From the NCBI RefSeq assembly GCF_001949145.1, contig NW_019091521.1, positions 107,419 through 171,418 of the forward strand: a DNA stretch of 64,000 nucleotides, read 5' to 3'. Positions within the stretch are counted from its first letter, which is position 1. The number at the start of each line of letters is the position of its first letter. The position numbers were made by a program, and so were the translations under genes. Below, piece by piece: positions 1 to 11,440 of the stretch. This DNA comes from Acanthaster planci. Its lineage: Eukaryota; Echinodermata; Asteroidea; Valvatida; Acanthasteridae. The notes under the pieces were generated by a model. That model saw only the letters and a program-made list of their open reading frames with translations, ran no database searches and was not told where the DNA came from.

Positions 1-2093
1 ATTGCTGATAAAATTAAACATTCTCGATTATACGAAAAGAAATCCAAACAAATTGGCATTGTGCTGCATTTTAATCAACAAACGTAAGGAGAAGCATCTA
101 GAGGATCACGTCACTAGCCATATGACGTTCGGCCCGGAGGGAAAAACACAAAACAAGCAAAACCAAGTGTGAGTTCGGACAATTCGAAATACGCACTTTA
201 TACTTTCTATTTGACAAGCCAAAGGTATCAACAAATTAATGTTGGATGGGGAGTCAGGAAAGTCAAAAAAGTGTTTAGACCGATGATTTGCTACAATTCA
301 AAAGGAGGGCAAGCAAGAAACCAAGTTGACACGACCTATCTGGACTTACCAACCTGAAGGCTCTCAAATCGCACCAGGGTTTTGGACAAGTTTCTCGAAC
401 TGCGCTATTGGCACAGCGGAGTCAAACGGTCAACTATCCGTTTCTTGAAGATGATAGGCCTGACAGAATGCGCAGACACAAAGGGGAGTGTGAACTGCGC
501 GTTAGGAGAAATTCCCCGCCCGAGCGATCGTTGAACTCGCTGCTTGCCGTCACGGTCGCCGCACCAGACTAGACTTCGTCCGCCAGGCTCACACCCCTCA
601 AATCCAACTATGTGCCCGCGGCCGTTCACCGCGCCAAGCACGACACCACGGTAGGTCCACGACGGTCGGAACGGCGCAGAGCTCGGGTCCTTAACCTCCG
701 ATGATAACCCTGACGGCACGGAGAAACGCTGCGTGTTGTCCCCGTGACATGTCAGTTCTCTTTTCACGTGTGATCGCTGCACTTTCCGACACATTCAGTG
801 TGATTTGGAAAGGCAGCAGATTTCTTACTTTATTTCTGTAAGTTTAGGTTAACTCGAAAGTAAATAAACTAAAACTTAACATTAGCAGGATTTGCAACTT
901 CATGTACCACTCACAAGTGTTCAAGATTCACCTGTGGAAATACTTGTAAGCTTCCTGCATGCAACGGCCGTACACTGAAATTTTGTTCTCGAAGAAGAAA
1001 ATCAGACGACTGTTACGAGACACCGAATCATCCCTTGAGCAGTTAAATTTCAGGAAGGAAAACAAAAAAGCTGTCACTACTTCTTGCCACAGGAAAACCA
1101 TCTTTATTTTCTAACAATTCTGGCACCACACTGTCAAAGCATACGGGGGAGTATAAAAGCAGACGAATTCTTCGTCCACTGCAGTGAGGAATTTCAACCA
1201 AAATGACAGACACAGCATGGTCAGACACTGTTATAACAGCAATTAAAGTTGTCCCTTCTGCATGGAAGCTCTGGCATCTTGGGCCTGGACACGACTTCGT
1301 CAGTCCTATATTTTAAAAACCCTACAGATGGAGATAACCGTGCATTTTTAAAACTCAGCACTTCAGGGGCCCAGGGGTGACCCAGGCAACAGCATATTTT
1401 CATAAATTTCTGCTAATCTTGCAAAGAAGTTTTATCTTAAAAATGCGTTATAGTTCTCGTATACCGTATCATACCACCGCCGCGTGAAATCATCGAGACC
1501 ACACTCGAAGTTCAATTAATTATGTGATAAATTGGGTAATCGCGCACGCTCTATAAAATTAAGACATTATACTTGACAGAAAAACATAACAAAATTAGCC
1601 GTGCCCAATATTTGAAGGAAATTCTGCCGTTCCCCTTTCCCGTCTTTCGGTACGCGTGGTGTGGATTGATTATGGGAAGGGGCTGTCACTGATCCGTCTC
1701 GTGTTTATCGCAGCCAGCCAGAGCCCGACCCGGCTCTTCCGACCGGGGCGCGCGCGCCTTGCCCAGTCCCGAATAACGTTGCCTGGTCCCAGTCCCCGTC
1801 TCGACGTCAAATTAGCTCAACTTTCCGGCATTCTATAAAAAAGTATATAGGGGCTGGCTGATGCTAAACTACATGAACTGTGCCAGCCTTTCAATATAGT
1901 CTAACTTGGAGCCCGACAGGTTATGCGCAATGACCGATCCGCGTCGCGATCACCACAGCCACGTCGTAAAGATTTAAGGGCACCACTATCATTTTCAAAA
2001 GTAGAAAAAATATTCGATATGGCATTGTGGGTAATGCAGAGGGCCCAAATTTGCATTTGCCGACTCAGTGCAGAATTACCATGTCCTAAATTT
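1..2093. other. Left-edge non-coding region with CpG-dense patches
   Basis: No gene can be supported here. Roughly 400-800 and 1640-1830 are markedly richer in CG dinucleotides than the surrounding AT-rich DNA. Open frames in those patches (for example 405-794 on the minus strand) show no recognisable domain and look like the by-product of GC-rich sequence. The patches could be a promoter or an undermethylated first-exon region, or old repeats; nothing in the sequence decides this. Confidence 0.4.
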
Positions 2094-2522
2094 CTCCCTT
2101 GACCCTAAAAGGGCACATCTCACATCCTGTAAAACTCCCCCCCCCGACCTCGGCTTTGTCTTGCTCGAGTTTTTTTTTTAAACTTAGCATGCATGTAAAG
2201 ACACTCCTTATCATTACAAATTGTAAAGTTTGAACTTAATCAGATTTTGATGTTTTGAAGTTCGTGGCTACATGCGTGCCAGTACGCGCGCATTGAGCAC
2301 ACCGCAGTGGTGGGAAAAGCATACATTTTGGGCTGACCCGTCTAGGAAGTAAGTGCGCTGCACATGAACGGTACTTTTGATTTTCGCAAAATTGGTGTCA
2401 AAATGACCGCAAAAAGATCCTCTCCAACTCCTATAAAGGCTCAACTCCTGAAAAAAAATGCATAGCGGCGATATCGGAAAAAAAGACGAGGGCGATTCCG
2501 CCCCCGGCTCTTTCAGGGTTAA
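2094..2522 (-). mobile_element. TTAA-type non-autonomous DNA transposon, older copy
   Basis: The right end reads CCGGCTCTTTCAGGGTTAA and matches, in reverse orientation, the left end of the element at 5577-6025, including a shared GGCGATATCGG block and a block beginning GAAGTTC near the middle. The left end is degraded (TTGACCCTAAAAGGG instead of TTAACCCT), so the left limit is approximate. It has no coding capacity. TTAA flanks are known from piggyBac and Kolobok-type elements; the superfamily is inferred from the flank alone. Confidence 0.5.
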
Positions 2523-2905
2523 AGGATTTCAAGAAGAACGCCGGCAATCAAGAGAAAGTTGAGCTTGTACTTGGGTGAAAGTACAGTGTGTAATTGCTCC
2601 ACATTGTGTTTAGCAATGACGCAGGGGGATTTTATATTTCCGATAAATCGACGGGCTTCTCAACTGTCAACTTCTGGAGTCGATATAATCTTTGAAAAGA
2701 AAGTCATCTGTTTGTCTCGAAAATTAAACAGTAACAGGAAAATAATGAGCTTTTTGATTTGTCTCGAAGACAGTGAAGTTCTGAGCATTCTTCCTACGGG
2801 TACACATTATTCAATACTGGTCTGCCCAGTTGTGCAAATAAAACGTTCTCGTGATCAAGTGACTTGAGTGTGAATAAACCACTTGGCCTACGCCAATTCA
2901 GGAGT

Positions 2906-3059
2906 TTCACAATAGTGCGCCTCCAAGAGTTTACAACGCGTTGACCAATCACAGTGCGCGACACTTGTCCACCCAATGCGCTTTTGGAAAGGGTAGACAG
3001 ATTTTGCGTTCTGTGATTGGTCAACGCGTTGTAAACTCTTGGAGGCGCACTATTGTGAA
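2906..3059. repeat. Perfect 49-bp inverted repeat with 56-nt loop
   Basis: Bases 2906-2954 are exactly the reverse complement of 3011-3059. The arms begin TTCACAATAGTGCGCC and contain ACGCGTTGACCAATCACAG. A perfect arm pair of this length indicates a young foldback element or a recent inverted duplication. No clear target-site duplication was found next to the arms. Confidence 0.9.
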
Positions 3060-5576
3060 TCGCCCGCATTGTTTATCATAAACACATTCAGCAGAGTAAA
3101 ATACCGAACACGAAACACACGGTTTCACTCACTGATCTTTACATAGAGGTCACGTGACAACGAATGAAGCCACAGTCCGCCATATTACGGTACTCCCCAT
3201 TGCAGGAATGCCGCGTGCGTATACGGTAAACACAAGGTTTGGACACAGTATCAACACTTTGATGAAGAAGCAATTAATCTTTCAAGACAAAGTAAAGACA
3301 AAATCTATAACTTGTCCCATCTTGAGAAATAAATTAAAATTTTCAGCCGCATGCACAGGACTAGATAGCGGAACATTTATTTAAATTATCACAGGATATG
3401 AGATGCTGTGCTTAACGTGCACTAACGATCAGGATACTTCAGTGTGGAGCTAACATCAGCAACTATCTCTTGTCTCAGTAAACTGCATTGAGTCATTAAA
3501 ATTTTTCAGTTTCACAAAAATTTAATATTTGTGAGATGTGTCTTAGTTTTCCGTCTGTTAGTGTTGATAAAATCTTGTTTATTGTAGCTACTTAAGCCCC
3601 CCCCCCCAATTTTTGCACATGGAAGTAAATTTCAAATGATTCTGTAAACAAATTGAACTAAATACGAATTTTGGACGCTGCTACGGGTTCCAAATTCAAA
3701 AATCCTTTTCATAGAATGAAGCAGTCAACAACGGAGCCCTCAGATTTCAACGAACCATATCCCTTTCCCTAAAATCCACATAAAATGTAACTTGTTTCTT
3801 GTCTGCTGTTTTGCCCTGCTACATAGGGCCTAACGTCACGGGTCACGTGGTCCACACTGGGCATGCACATTACGTTTCGCAAGATAAAAGCGAGCATCAC
3901 CTCAGCAGCAAGATCTACGTTCCAAGATCGTCAAGGTTATCGATGTTTTAAATCCTTATTTTTCACCCACAATTTTCAATTACTATTTTCTTTTTACAAA
4001 ATGTCGCTGATTTTGTAATTCTAGGTATTTCTTTTTTTCCCCTTCTGTTGTAGGCCTACTAATAAGTATTTGTTTCCAACTTTGCATATATAACAGGAAA
4101 ATTCAGGGCACTGGGACCTCTTCCAGTTCCCCGAAATCCCACACATACAATGCAGTAATACAAGCACACGCACCGCACCCAACTTGGGTCCCGAGTTTTG
4201 CCATCTCAAAGCCCCTACACCGCACCCCTCTCCTTTCAGTCACGGCATCTAATCAAAAGCGGGTGTGCAGGCCCATCCATGGCCGCCACGTCCCAATCAC
4301 TACTGGCATCTTCTAGGTATATACCAAATCTCCCAGGATTATTCAATTTCGCCGGCTTAGCCATCGTTTGTGGCAAGGCGATGCATGCGCTGCACCCAGA
4401 CTAATGCAGCTTATATTCGATGAAAAAGCAGAGGATCGAGCCATCTGTACCCGGTTGGCCACGCCCCCCAAAAATAGAGGCGTAGTAGCACTGGGCGTAG
4501 AGCCTGAACTGTACATCAGCTATTTGTCAGCGGCTAGGCCTACATAAGTCATAATCATGCTCGTGAAGATCGACTGACTCTTACCATATGCTCTGTACAG
4601 TGTTATGCTTTGATAAAAGACGTTTTCATCGCACCAATCCCGCATTGTGCTTTCCAAGTTTCGTCCAGTTGCAGCTGCTGGACAACACGTGATTCCATAC
4701 GCACACACGCATGCATGATGCATCTGGTGTATGCACTGCGTATAGGCTGTGCCCGTTAATCAGTGTGGGTGGGCGTGGACATCCAGGAACTTCGAAAATT
4801 TCCTTATCTAGGTCCCTGACGTATTCTCTCGAAACTGAACAGCTCTTAATTGTTGAGTGGTAACACAAGATCATCTATGGAAACTTGCATGCTAAGGACC
4901 AACAAAACCCCACCAGCCCCTAAGCCATAAATATTTTGAACTTTACACGGCTAGTATTCGAAGATGCTATTTTAGTCGAGGGTTAAAATCTACAAGTAGG
5001 CCACAAAGGTGCATCACCATCCGTGCAGCCCAACAGGCAAAAGTGCTGGGGGGATTTTCCCTGGTCTAGGGCCCGGAATAAGTACCCTTGCTCCCATCAA
5101 TTAACCAGGGGTTGGTCTACAGGCTGCCGATCGAGCAATGCTGCCATTCTGAGTAGCATGATCAGGACTATATCACTAATTTAATCCCGTTTCACCCCAA
5201 AAAGTGGAAAACATCAGCAACCACATACAAGATGCCTGTGCTACGGAGGCCTGTCCATTTTTCAATCGACCATGATTTTTTTAATCTAGGCCGACATACA
5301 TCAAAATAAAAGCCACGGCAGCGGGTGTTGGGACCCTCATCATTACCGTTCATCGGCTAACTTATGCCACAATAATAATAACAGAAAAGAGCAATAAAAA
5401 TTCTTAACTCGTAAAATGCTCTTCACTTTATTCTCGAATAGGCATAAAATGCGCGAGCTACGGCATGCCCCGAACCCATCAAGCACGTCCGAGGCATGCC
5501 TTCTGCTGTGCTTACACTCACCTCCCCATCAATTCCCCTTTTCCCAAAAGAATAAGTTCCACACCTGAGTGACACG
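3060..5576. other. Non-coding stretch without recognised features
   Basis: I see no gene, RNA gene or clear transposon here. Open frames are short, overlap on both strands and lack recognisable domains. Poly-C runs occur near 3598-3607, and 5040-5060 carries a G-rich stretch like those in several repeats elsewhere in the window. Confidence 0.4.
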
Positions 5577-6025
5577 TTAACCCTAACCGAGCCGGGGCGG
5601 ATTCCACCCCTTCGAAAGTTTTCCGATATCGCCGCCAAAGCATTTTTCAGGAGACGCACCTCGAGGAGTTTTGGAGTAACTCTTTGTGGTCAGTTTGACT
5701 CCAATTTTGGTGAAAATCGAACAAACTTTTTTGTGCAGCACGCATTTTTTCGAGACAGGTCAGCCAAAACTGTATATTTTTTACACTTCGTTGTTCAATA
5801 CACACGGGCTGGCACGTATGCAGACATGAACTTCGAATAACCGTATTAAAAAAAAAAAGTCTCAGTTGAAACTTCACGTTTGTAATGATAACGAGTGCCT
5901 ATACATGCCTGCCAAGTTTCAAAAATTTGAGCACGGCACAGTGGATTTTTTTTTTGGGGGGGGCAGAATCCGTCCCCACCCCCAGCTGTACATAGGCCAA
6001 AATAACCCGGCTCTTTGAGGGTTAA
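5577..6025 (+). mobile_element. TTAA-flanked non-autonomous DNA transposon
   Basis: The element starts TTAACCCTAACCGAGCCGGG and ends CCCGGCTCTTTGAGGGTTAA, giving imperfect terminal inverted repeats inside a TTAA duplication at each end. Its 449 bp encode nothing recognisable. An older inverted copy lies at 2094-2522. TTAA target duplications are typical of piggyBac and Kolobok elements; assignment beyond that is inference. Confidence 0.65.
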
Positions 6026-7537
6026 ATGGACTCCGTATACAGTGAGGTAGCCCAGGTTGCAGACGCCAGTCTTCATTACATTACGCCTCTGTACGGTAAC
6101 GCAGTACGGTTACGGAATTCACCTAGGCTAGATTTCACGGTCAACTTATACGGCATTTGTCATAGCATTATCAGAAGTGGCTAATGCCCCTCCCCCTTGC
6201 TTAATCAGTGATCCTAAAAGCTACTGAGCCAAGGCTAGGCACAGGTTGGTTTGAATACTGTCCTAGCTCTGCCGAGTTGTGGAAGGAATCCAATTTTCTA
6301 AGAGTAAAAGCGATTTCAAGTGAAAGCGAGTTTGGCCAAAATACTTGTACATGGATGGATGGTGGGAGCACTGCCTATGAACCGCAGAGCCCTCAGGATC
6401 ACGTCACACGAACGGGAAGTGGGCCCATCAGGCCCTACACGTGCATTCACAGTCATCAGGTCATGACGGTGGTAGGCCTATTATACTGTTCATGACGGCT
6501 AGAAGTCGTGCAATGGCTCTACCCCTTCGTCAAGTTCGCCTGCTGTATCTTACTGTTGTGTTAGCGTTCCGTTAAGAACTACATGGGGCCTAAGCGCCTC
6601 TCGTTTGTTTCTGTAAAGTTTCCCTTACCTTGCACGAAGTATTAATCTATTCGACCACGACGAGACGAAATCACACGGAGGGTTGGTCGAGTACGTTCAG
6701 CAGTGAGTGAAGAGGGCAGGCTTCTCTGTCGTACAAATGGCGACCGGGGCAAACTCCGTGAAGTCAAACAAACCACAGCCCCCCTCGGAGCGAGTGGCCC
6801 CGGCCAGCCGTCGCCGTAATTGTACGCTTCCCGTCCCTGCGTGGCGTGACTTGCCAATCTCGTCGCCCAGGCCGGCCCCTCCAGATCAATATACAGCCCA
6901 GGCCTTAATCACCTACACCGCGTAGTTCAGAGATCTACGTCAACGCATATGTACATGTACATGTACGATAACAGCGTGTCAATAACTTCCTTTGACGACT
7001 GCACAAGACTTTTATACGGCGATTGTGTCGAGCCCACCCAGCCGTTCGTCTCATTCAACACTGAACGTCGAATCCTGGCCTCCGAGAAAGCGAAACAATT
7101 TTGTAGTGTCGCACTCAGTACGCAATGTACAGCAAGCGCTGTCTTCGTTCATGGTGGTTGGTGGGTTTACGTTCGTACGCATAGCGTTCGCATTTTTGCT
7201 TCTTCGTCACGCGCGCTTCACTCAAGTTTAAGGTACAGGCGCACGGGAACCAAAGATCTCCAGTCTTTGGATTTCATTTGAAACGAAAGGAAAAACAAAT
7301 CACTCACCGTTATCTACATACATGTAGGCTTATACAAATGTTGATTGGATGCATTGTATTTCACGTGTGAGATGATCCAGCATGGCAATATGAAGACATA
7401 AATGGATATCTGACTTCATTGACAAGTCGACTTCTCCCGGCAGATCTGATAAATATGAGCATGTGCAAAAACGTTTAAAATAAATGAAAAAATAGTTATT
7501 TTAATCGAGGACAAACCTGGCGACGGTATTTTGCAGT
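6026..7537. other. Region with CpG-rich segment and unassigned ORFs
   Basis: The part from 6640 to 6900 is CpG-rich. An ATG at 6737 in good context (CAAATGGCG) opens 62 codons of a serine/proline-rich product, and 6944-6968 is an ATGTAC-type simple repeat followed by further short frames. No homologue is recognised and no splice chain could be established. A promoter or first-exon area is possible but unproven. Confidence 0.25.
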
Positions 7538-7744
7538 ATGACTTCGGCTCGAGGCATTTTGGAGGGGTCTTTGGAAGACAAAATCAGGATCGGGAGAAAA
7601 AGTTTGGAGACGTACAACATGCTTCACGATTTCTCCTTATTACTCCCAGAGACAGAGTCCCAATGGAACTCTGCTTGCAAGCCATTGCAATACATACAGG
7701 CATTAAGATGTATAGAATTGAGGTTTTGGTTAAAATGGTTTTAA
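7538..7744 (+). CDS. Unassigned ORF or possible first coding exon
   Basis: An ATG directly follows a splice-acceptor-like TATTTTGCAG and opens 68 codons with balanced, acidic and basic composition in its first 50 residues (starts MTSARGILEG). I recognise no family. A convincing donor was not found, so it may be an exon of an unknown gene running rightwards or simply a chance frame. The palindromic repeat at 7741 begins where it ends. Confidence 0.2.
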   Translation: MTSARGILEGSLEDKIRIGRKSLETYNMLHDFSLLLPETESQWNSACKPLQYIQALRCIELRFWLKWF

Positions 7745-7832
7745 CCACAGACATAAATATGTCTATGGTTTTAACAAAAGATTGTATAGCGCCGCCTAGC
7801 GGCGCTATATATTCTGTACAATCTTTGGTGAA
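7741..7832. repeat. Two nested palindromes (GCGCCGCCTAGCGGCGC core)
   Basis: Around 7747-7772, ACCACAGACATA faces TATGTCTATGGT across a short AT centre. Around 7780-7825, AGATTGTATAGCGCCGCC pairs with GGCGCTATAT...GTACAATCT. Both can fold as hairpins and together look like a small foldback insertion; limits are approximate. Confidence 0.6.
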
Positions 7833-8139
7833 CGCACGTCAAGTGGTTAATGTCAGAATGTTTAGAGCGCCCTCAATTTTACTGAGTATACTAACCAGTT
7901 TACAGGTCAGAATAATAATAGGACCCAAATTGCCTTCGCAATTTCGTGGCACTGGACGGTTTGTATAAACAAAGAGAATGGAATCCTGCCAGCTTGAATT
8001 TCTGTGAGTATCGGACAAAATGGGACCCCCGGCCCCAATCGCTCTGTTTTGTAATGGAGTGTAGGCGATGGCGATGGGCGTCTTGACTGTTTTGAGGGAT
8101 GATTTTCTCTGAAGAGAATTATCCTCGAAAGTCATCGGT

Positions 8140-8240
8140 TAAGCCACTGAAAATCGAAAAAAATGAAAGATGAGGAAATGAACTTTACCTTGATATCTTG
8201 AGCACCTACCTGAGAAACTTGTATTTTTCCTGATTTGTTG
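8140..8240 (+). repeat. Dispersed repeat segment shared with about 12.93-13.05 kb
   Basis: The text ending ACCTGAGAAACT...GTATTTTTCCTGATTT recurs with gaps at about 12995-13042. Only this part of the similarity can be followed by eye, so the repeat limits are uncertain. It does not overlap any supported gene. Confidence 0.35.
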
Positions 8241-8729
8241 AAGTGGGAGATGCGTCACTAGTTCGTTGTGGTGGCTTAATATCCGGGTCTGCATTGCTCT
8301 TCAACCATACGAGCCCACATAGAAAACCGTAAAAGCAATCTCGGAGATAGACAAAAAACGTCGTCTGGTGATGTTCAGGAACAGATTGGCCTTATGTGTT
8401 TCATACTTTCATTGGAGAGTCAAGATTATGATCACTTATCTAATTTTCTTTTTAATTTCATAAATATTTGCCATGGGCCTGTCAGTTTTTCCCTTCCCTC
8501 CCAAACATGAATAGTAGTAGAGTCTCGGATCTGAATGCAGCCTCCCGCTTCTATGCAAAACAGTCCCAGAAGTTATGTTTTGTTTTTGTAAATAAAATAC
8601 CTCACATTGGAAGCCACAAGTCCCAAATTTTATATTGAAAGTTCTACAATCAGTACAGCTTAGGGTACATCTTATTGTAATTAAATTGGGAACAAAAAAT
8701 ATTCGTTTGCGCATTTGATGCGCGATACG

Positions 8730-8885
8730 CGATATGTGGCAAAGGGACCCCTCTATAGTATCTTCTTTTGTGTTGATTAAATCTTTGGAATTCCTTTCAG
8801 ATTTCCAGGGGATCTTTGGGCACAATATCCTTAGGGTATATAGCTTGTGCATTATATTAGAGGGGTCCCCTTTTGCTACATATCG
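8730..8885 (+). mobile_element. Small terminal-inverted-repeat element, copy 1
   Basis: The ends read CGATATGTGGCAAAGGGACCCC and, in reverse complement, CGATATGTAGCAAAAGGGGACC. The 156-bp element has no coding content. A second copy in the opposite orientation lies at 9092-9257. Shared inner words include CTTTGGAATTCC and, reversed in the other copy, TACCCTAAGG. This is a MITE-like family; the superfamily was not identified. Confidence 0.7.
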
Positions 8886-9091
8886 TGCTGGATATACGTA
8901 TACGCTCGCGCACTAGAGTCTACTGATTTAATGCAATGAACCCTTAATTAAGTTCTTCGCAAACTTCAGGGCGTTTGTCACAGTTTCCTCGAGCTCTCAC
9001 TAGATAGCGTTCATTTGGACAACATGCGGGTCAACACTTGTGTTAACGTTTGCGCGCGGGACAAGTGCTAACTAAACGCATATACCCAGCA

Positions 9092-9257
9092 CGATGTGTG
9101 GCAAACGGGACCGCATGATGTGATATGATGCATAAGCTTTATACCCTAAGGCTATTGTGCCTATTTCACTCCCTCCCCCCCAAAAAAGGAATTCCAAAGA
9201 TTCCGTCTACACAAAAGAAGGCACAATAGAAGGGGGGTCCCCTTTTGCCACATATCG
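9092..9257 (-). mobile_element. Small terminal-inverted-repeat element, copy 2 (inverted)
   Basis: The ends CGATGTGTGGCAAACGGGACC and GGGGTCCCCTTTTGCCACATATCG match the termini of the element at 8730-8885. The interior is the reverse complement of that copy: GGAATTCCAAAGATT here pairs with AATCTTTGGAATTCC there. A poly-C run and small indels separate the copies. It ends 28 bp before the target duplication of the next foldback. Confidence 0.7.
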
Positions 9258-9293
9258 AGCATCAAATATGAACGCATGCACATTGATTAACGT

Positions 9294-9694
9294 ATGGTGT
9301 ACTATTTACACAAACATTTCTCTCTCTCTCTTGCCTCCCTCCAGGCGACGCAACCAGACGACGCGACGGCACCCTTGTGTCGTGCCGTCGGGTCGAACCG
9401 TCGCTTCTTGCCATTTCGTTTGTACACACGACGAGTTGCGTCGTGCGTCGCGTCGTGCTGTCTTACGTCCATTCCTTGTTGCATTTTTTTCTGCCTAAAC
9501 GTCGCCCCTCCCGTCGCCCGATACGGCACAACGCAAAGCACGACGCGGCGCGTCGGGCATGTACAAACGAAATGGCGAGAAGGCGGCGGTTCGACCCGAC
9601 GGCACGACACAAGGGAGCCGTCGTGTCGTCTGGTTGCGTCTCCTGGATGGAGGGAGTCAAGAGAGAGAAATGTTTGTCGTAAATAGTACACCAT
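9294..9694. mobile_element. 401-bp foldback transposon with 8-bp target duplication
   Basis: The element begins ATGGTGTACTATTTAC and ends with the reverse complement, flanked by ATTAACGT at 9286-9293 and 9695-9702. Long imperfect arms of about 170-190 bp face each other and are full of CGACG words. As a result similar frames appear on both strands (9294-9686 plus, 9302-9694 minus); these are symmetry artefacts, not genes. An 8-bp duplication suits hAT- or P-like integration, but the termini are not the usual hAT ones. Confidence 0.85.
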
Positions 9695-10539
9695 ATTAAC
9701 GTAAGAAACCCGCTATTCATTTCATTGTGTTTACTTCGCCTCGTTGGCGCAGGGAATGGGGCAAATCGCTTTGAGCTCTCGATGGCCAAAGTTTGCAAAA
9801 TCTGACATGTGACCACGACGTCACCACTTCCTTTTGCTTTTCTGACATGGATAAGACTTGAAGCTATGCATGGTGGAAGTACTAAGTTACGTAGGCTTGC
9901 GGTTGCACCATGTACAAGAGAGGGAAAAACCATGCGACGTCAAACGCCTGTCGCAATTGACTCTTGTGAATAATAATATTAATATAATGCTAACAAAAGT
10001 ACAGATTTTACTTTTTAGAACGGAAAATTGCCCAGCATTTTTCATTCACTCTGTCATCGAACTAGGCCTACTTGCGGGCACAAGTGACTGTATAAACCGA
10101 TTTTTTTCCAGCAAGAATTATTTCACACATACAAAACACATTTTGTCTGCAACGGACTACTTACTATCGCGCGCCTCTAGCGCTGGATATCACTAGCATG
10201 GACATATCTTTACACTAATCGGGCCACCTTCGCTGTCACACAATGACACATTGTTCATCAGGGCAACGAATGAATGTATTAACTCCCTTCACAAACTTGT
10301 AGAAAAGGGAATCATCAGCCCATTAGTGCGCCATGTGAAGCAAAGAAGTTTTGTTGATCAACTTCCGTCGAATGAGGGCGCACCTCCACAACTTTATTGA
10401 TAGGAGCCGGAGGTGAGTCGATTTCATGAATGCAAAGTAGTAAGAAGGGCTTTGTGAAGACAATCCGCCCCCGGGCTGAAGTACACCCCCAATAGGCGAA
10501 AGAAAGACATGTGTTTACAAGCGGGTTTTCTGCGTATAG

Positions 10540-10741
10540 GCAAACCGGAATCTGGTTCTTAAGTGACTTCGTCACAAAGGCAAACGCGCCTCGATTTGCA
10601 GGCTCTCATTGGACAATCGCTGAAGGTGCACGTTAACTTCCAGCTCCATGTAAACGGCGATCAATGCATGTAACCCTATGTGCCGTGCACGTGTACAGTG
10701 GGCGTGGTTTGAACTGAAGTGACGTCACACTTATAAACCGG
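10540..10741 (+). repeat. Dispersed repeat with TGACGTCA palindrome, copy 1
   Basis: This segment matches 31347-31556 in reverse orientation. Shared landmarks are AGTGACGTCAC, GGCGTGG(T)TT, GATCAATGCATG, ATTGGAC and a GTGAC...GTCAC pair. A TATA-like TTATAAACC follows the TGACGTCA (10720-10727), so the repeat carries promoter-like words. It lies just downstream of the minus-strand Penelope relic and may be part of the same element family, which is inference. Confidence 0.6.
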
Positions 10742-10796
10742 ATAAATTAGTTACGCGTATATTCTCAGCGTGCTTGGCGTCAAACGCGCACATTAT

Positions 10797-11440
10797 ACTT
10801 GCTCACAATATCGACGAGAATATAATATCAAATCAGTGCTCTGAAATATATGATTGCCGAACTTTCGGTAACTGAGTACCTTCTTCAGGGCAAGCAGATT
10901 CAGTTCTGAATGAAAATCCGCGTTCATTCCCCCTGGATGCAGCGTTCTAAGTTCGAAAATGATGCACTGCTCCGGTTCCTTACGCTGTACATCGGATGAC
11001 GCTTTCCGCATAATATAGACGCTTACGTCACCGAGGGAATGTGGCGGCAAGCAAAAGTGCTGCGCAACAGTGAGACCAGGTGTTTGTTGGTGCACACTGC
11101 GCAAGTGTTCCGCGAAGCGGTCACCAAGGCGACGCTTGGTCTCTCCGATGTACAGTTTTACCACAGCGACGACATGTAATGCAATAAACAAAATTACTAG
11201 TAATGCATGTATGATCCCCGCGTATTCTGTAGCTACCGCTGGGGCCGAGGACCGACTGGCTGTTAAGTGTGTAGGGGCAGGTGTTACATTTGGGGCGCTG
11301 ACAAGGGGAATTGCTGCCTGCTTTTGACAGCAGGATGGAATCCAACGGGAACTCCGACAGCACGATCGCACGCAAATCGGGGGTTCGGCGAAAATGGAAG
11401 CTGTGGCCGCATCATTTCCGAGTGTACGAAAAAAAATTAG
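10797..11440 (-). pseudogene. Penelope-like retroelement relic: C-terminal zinc-finger and GIY-YIG part
   Basis: Read on the minus strand from about 11.44 kb, one frame gives an FRRTPDLR motif, then a cysteine-rich stretch (CQRPKCNTCPY, then CITCRRCGK). One extra base near 11156 shifts the frame, after which LYIGETKRRLGDRFAEHL and a conserved tail (RTLHPGGMNADF) follow. The cysteine knuckle and the GIY-YIG-type LYIGET motif are typical of the endonuclease at the C-terminus of Penelope-like reverse transcriptases. The reverse transcriptase domain itself is not visible upstream, so this is a truncated, frameshifted relic. Such fragments also turn up annotated as hypothetical proteins in animal genomes. 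Confidence 0.75.

Noticed and set aside
405-794. 129-codon minus-strand ORF in a CpG-rich patch
   Set aside because: No recognisable motif, and GC-rich sequence opens frames by lack of stop codons; evidence is insufficient to call a gene.
9294-9694. Overlapping ~130-codon ORFs on both strands
   Set aside because: They have nearly the same translation on opposite strands because the sequence is a foldback palindrome, so they reflect symmetry and not genes.
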